Position numbers and translations under genes: made by a program
Notes under the pieces: model-generated
Databases searched by the model: none
What the model was told of the DNA's origin: nothing
Seen by the model: the letters and a program-made list of their open reading frames with translations, nothing else
Part shown: positions 61,941 to 64,000 of the stretch, in pieces
Numbering within the stretch: the stretch's first letter is position 1
Layout of the letters: each line of letters opens with the position of its first letter
Origin: an uncultured Ruminococcus sp.
GTDB taxonomy: Bacteria > Bacillota > Clostridia > Oscillospirales > Acutalibacteraceae
DNA: 64,000 nt
Assembly (NCBI GenBank): GCA_902785425.1
Contig: CACZYP010000024.1
Coordinates: 1-64,000, forward strand
Direction: 5' to 3'

Positions 61941-62262
61941 GAAATGGAAAATTGAAAATGGAAAATTGCGGTCAGGCTCACTTTCGTTCGCCTTTTTTGA
62001 ATGTGGAATGTGGAAAGTGGAAAGTGGAATGGCGGAATCGCTTCGCTCTTGTAATCCAATTGACAATTGACAATGGACAATGGACAATTAATGAGTCGCT
62101 TCGCTCCTGTTTTTATATTAGTTTGTTCAAAGTTAATAGAACAGCTTTCGTCAGCAAATGAAGTGTAGATTTCAGATAGCTAATACAAATCAACTCGCCG
62201 CAGGCGAGTTCCGCAATTGTCAATTATCAATTGTCAATTGTCAATTGTCAATTACATTAATT
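61941..62262. repeat. Heptamer composite repeat between the two LRR-dockerin genes
   Basis: GGAAAAT and GGAAAGT tracts, TTGACAATTGACAATGG, GAGTCGCTTCGCTCCTG, core, AACTCGCCGCAGGCGAGTT and TTGTCAATTATCAATTGTC. The core is almost identical to that at 60390-60470. Confidence 0.85.
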
Positions 62263-62275
62263 CCACACTCCGCAT

Positions 62276-63019
62276 TCAGAAAGCGAGCTTGCCTATCCGC
62301 TCGTTGGCGGGGAGGTCTACGCTGTAGCGGAGGAGTTCGAGGGCGTCGGTCGAGAGGAGCATTCCGTCGCCGTCTATATCGAGCACGGGAACAAGGTCGG
62401 GGGTGCATTCTGCAAGACCTACGCTTACTCTGAGAACAAAAAGCGCATCGGTGGACGATACTACGCCGTCAAAGTCGGCGTCGCCGTAAATTGCCGATCC
62501 TTCAAAATTATAGCCGTGTTCGTGAGCGTATTCCTCGGCGTATGAGCCTTTGATGCCTAAGATCGTAAGGCCGTCGGGGCAGCCTGTAAACGCATTTGCG
62601 GCAATACTTGTAACGCTCGGCGGTACAGCGGCCATCGTGAGCGATTCGCAGTTGTAGAACGTGGCGGCGCCTATCTTTTCAACAGACGAGGGTATCACTG
62701 CCGTTTCAAGGCTTTTGCAGCCGAAGAACGCATATGCGCCGATCGCAGTTACCGTTTCGGGAACACGAACGCTTCTGATCTTCGTGTTGTTTGAAAAAGT
62801 GTTTTCGGCAATTTCTGTCACGGTGTAGGAATAGACCTCGCCGGGGATATTTACATCCTCAGACGTGCCGTGATACTCTGCAAGCGTGGCGGTCTTGTTG
62901 TCGTGAAGATTGTAGTAAAAGCCGCCGTCGCCGCCGATGAGCGCTGCCGAAGCGGTCACCGCTGCAAACATGGAAACGATAAGTAAAACTGAAGCTGTAA
63001 TGATCGTGATTCTTTTCAT
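62276..63019 (-). CDS. Small secreted LRR-dockerin protein (247 aa)
   Basis: The start is ATG 63019 (MKRITIITASVLLIVSMF) with GGGTGA upstream; a GTG at 63028 overlaps that site. Signal peptide 1-27. About four LRR_5 repeats (~28-165; VPETVTAIGAYAFFGC, IGAATFYNC), then directly a dockerin at ~177-237 (GDADFDGVVSSTD, LDIDGDGMLLSTD). The N-terminal ALIGGDGGFYYNL matches ALIGGEGGFYYTL of the 445-aa paralogue, which differs by its long linker. Likely tandem duplicates. Confidence 0.88.
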   Translation of the reverse strand: MKRITIITASVLLIVSMFAAVTASAALIGGDGGFYYNLHDNKTATLAEYHGTSEDVNIPGEVYSYTVTEIAENTFSNNTKIRSVRVPETVTAIGAYAFFGCKSLETAVIPSSVEKIGAATFYNCESLTMAAVPPSVTSIAANAFTGCPDGLTILGIKGSYAEEYAHEHGYNFEGSAIYGDADFDGVVSSTDALFVLRVSVGLAECTPDLVPVLDIDGDGMLLSTDALELLRYSVDLPANERIGKLAF

Positions 63020-63052
63020 CTCAGTCACCCAATGACAAAATATTAAAACTTG

Positions 63053-63077
63053 GGAGCGCCGAGATCATCGACGCTCC
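63053..63077 (-). terminator. Terminator of the partial gene at the right edge
   Basis: Stem GGAGCG/CGCTCC with a 13-nt loop, followed on the minus strand by CAAGTTTTAATATTTTG. Confidence 0.6.
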
Positions 63078-63118
63078 TATAAGCTGTTTCAGACCGTCAT
63101 GCGGTCTTGTTTGTGGTA

Positions 63119-64000
63119 TCAATCTGCACTGTTGTCGGGGTTGATGTACGAAACGTAGTTGTCGGAGGCGATCCACTTGTGACCGCTTTCGCTTTCGCTG
63201 TCATCTACGTACATTCCGCCGAATGCAATAACTGCGGAGTATCTTCCGCCCGGAGCGTAATCGGATGCGTTCACGCCGAGGACGTACTGAACTCTGTTTT
63301 TGTTCGTAAGAACAGTCTTGTAAGCGCCGCCGTTATTGGAGTCAACTACCTCATACGTATACTCAACGTATACTTCGGGTCGCTCATTGCCGTTCCTTCG
63401 TCGGGAGTGAATTCGAGTGAAGTTATGTCGATAAACGCTGTGGAAAGACCGATCTTGTCAAACATGTCGCCGCCTGCTGCTATATCGGCTTTAACTTTTG
63501 CGGCAACAGCTGCGATAAGCTCTTTCTCATCTTCTGTTTCGCCGGAGAAGTTCTTTACCACGCCGTCTGCTGTGTAAACAGCCGGGAGCTGAATATATAC
63601 CATAGCAAGCTTGTCGATGAAGTGTGTGTTGTCGCCTACAGTGTTGTCGTCTTCAATGCCGTAGATATTGAACTGAGTATTGAAGCGGACTTTCTTTACG
63701 CCGTTGACTTCAAGGAAGTCGATGCCGTTATTTGTGAGCGACAAGCCGATCGAAGAGTCGATCTCGGCAGGACGGTAGCCTGCAACGATCGTAAGGTTCG
63801 TTGTTATTCTGTAGCCGTAGATCACGTTGTCGGTGATCTTGTAGAGGATGTTGCCCTCGCTGTCGGCAGCGTACCAGCCGTCAAATACGAATGCTGTGTT
63901 CTCTTCCCCGTCAAGTGTAGAGCCTGTGATGTTCTGCTCCGCCTTGATGTTTGTTCCGAGGAAGCCGCTGATGCCTGCGTACTTTGTAAGGTACTCAACG
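63119..64000 (-). pseudogene. 3' end of a gene like the 2102-aa secreted protein, with one frameshift
   Basis: The frame is open from the window edge (VEYLTKYAGISGF, FVFDGWYAADSEGN, IVAGYRPAEID) to 63348, where it stops; shifting by one base at 63377-63379 restores a frame that continues EVYVEYTYEVVD, VLTNKNRVQYVLGVNASDY, SDNYVSYINPDNSAD and stops at 63119. Both parts align with the C-terminus of the 2102-aa protein (FIFDGWYNGD, ILTNKNRTQYVLVFDAD, SDNFVRFINGG). The break is in a GGG run; a fourth G would repair it, so a sequencing or assembly error is as likely as a true mutation. A secreted surface protein whose start is beyond the window. Confidence 0.8.

Noticed and set aside
61925..62080. 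A longer N-terminus for the 445-aa LRR-dockerin protein
   Set aside because: The added residues are translated heptamer repeat, and the signal peptide starts at the inner ATG.

Overview
This window looks like a chromosomal segment of an anaerobic gut Firmicute close to Ruminococcus (Oscillospiraceae). The evidence is the five C-terminal dockerin-like modules with paired GD.DGD calcium loops, starch-binding-like modules, very large secreted proteins built from BspA-type leucine-rich repeats, strong AGGAGG ribosome sites, and TTGACA/TATAAT promoters. Genus is an inference. No rRNA, tRNA, CRISPR array or insertion-sequence transposase was seen.

Layout. 1-20.4 kb: a minus-strand block of giant secreted proteins (1603, 1729 and 2102 aa) and a lipoprotein fusing acetolactate decarboxylase to a HAD phosphatase. 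Interleaved with them are four tiny genes (43-50 aa) for peptides sharing a D-[IV]-[IV]-x-[TA]-S type core; one overlaps the stop codon of its large partner and one starts 16 nt after its partner. 20.7-31.1 kb: a tight five-gene operon, MoxR ATPase - DUF5682 - VWA - double SWIM zinc finger - DUF4132, with the same parts list I recall for the E. coli yehL/M/P/Q and yehI locus. It has a strong promoter, but a 225-bp inverted-repeat element flanked by 23-bp direct repeats sits in its leader. 31.6-34.2 kb, plus strand: an HTH regulator and a lipoprotein with a zeta-toxin-like P-loop kinase domain. 34.3-42.6 kb: two BspA/dockerin surface proteins around a PARG-type macrodomain gene. 43.0-46.8 kb: response regulator, ABC transporter pair and histidine kinase. 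47.3-52.7 kb: a Cthe_2159-like carbohydrate-binding dockerin protein diverging from a two-component system; both promoters carry the same ATTTAAG-N4-ATTTAAG direct repeat at the Pho-box position. 52.8-59.1 kb: an RNA-repair cluster, Hen1 and Pnkp, plus an unrecognised third gene whose promoter shares a 21-bp block with that of hen1. 59.8-64 kb: a broken phage replication gene, two small paralogous LRR-dockerin proteins, and the frameshifted 3' end of a relative of the 2102-aa protein.

Dispersed DNA. From about 42 kb onward almost every spacer carries 7-bp-period tracts (variants of TTGACAA, GGAAAAT, GGAAAGT) around GC-rich hairpins such as AACTCGCCTGCGGCGAGTT. These tracts reach into genes: they encode the last ~31 residues of Hen1, truncate the phage gene and interrupt the MoxR-VWA operon. 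A second, ~120-bp element with imperfect GGAA[GC]CACTGA ends occurs three times.

Reading. Most of the window is devoted to the cell surface (about ten secreted or anchored proteins). The two intracellular modules look like stress or conflict functions (RNA 3'-end repair; MoxR-VWA chaperone-like system). The most promising undescribed items are the short peptides tied to giant secreted proteins, the shared hen1 / unknown-gene promoter, and the divergent direct-repeat regulatory region at 50.4-50.7 kb.
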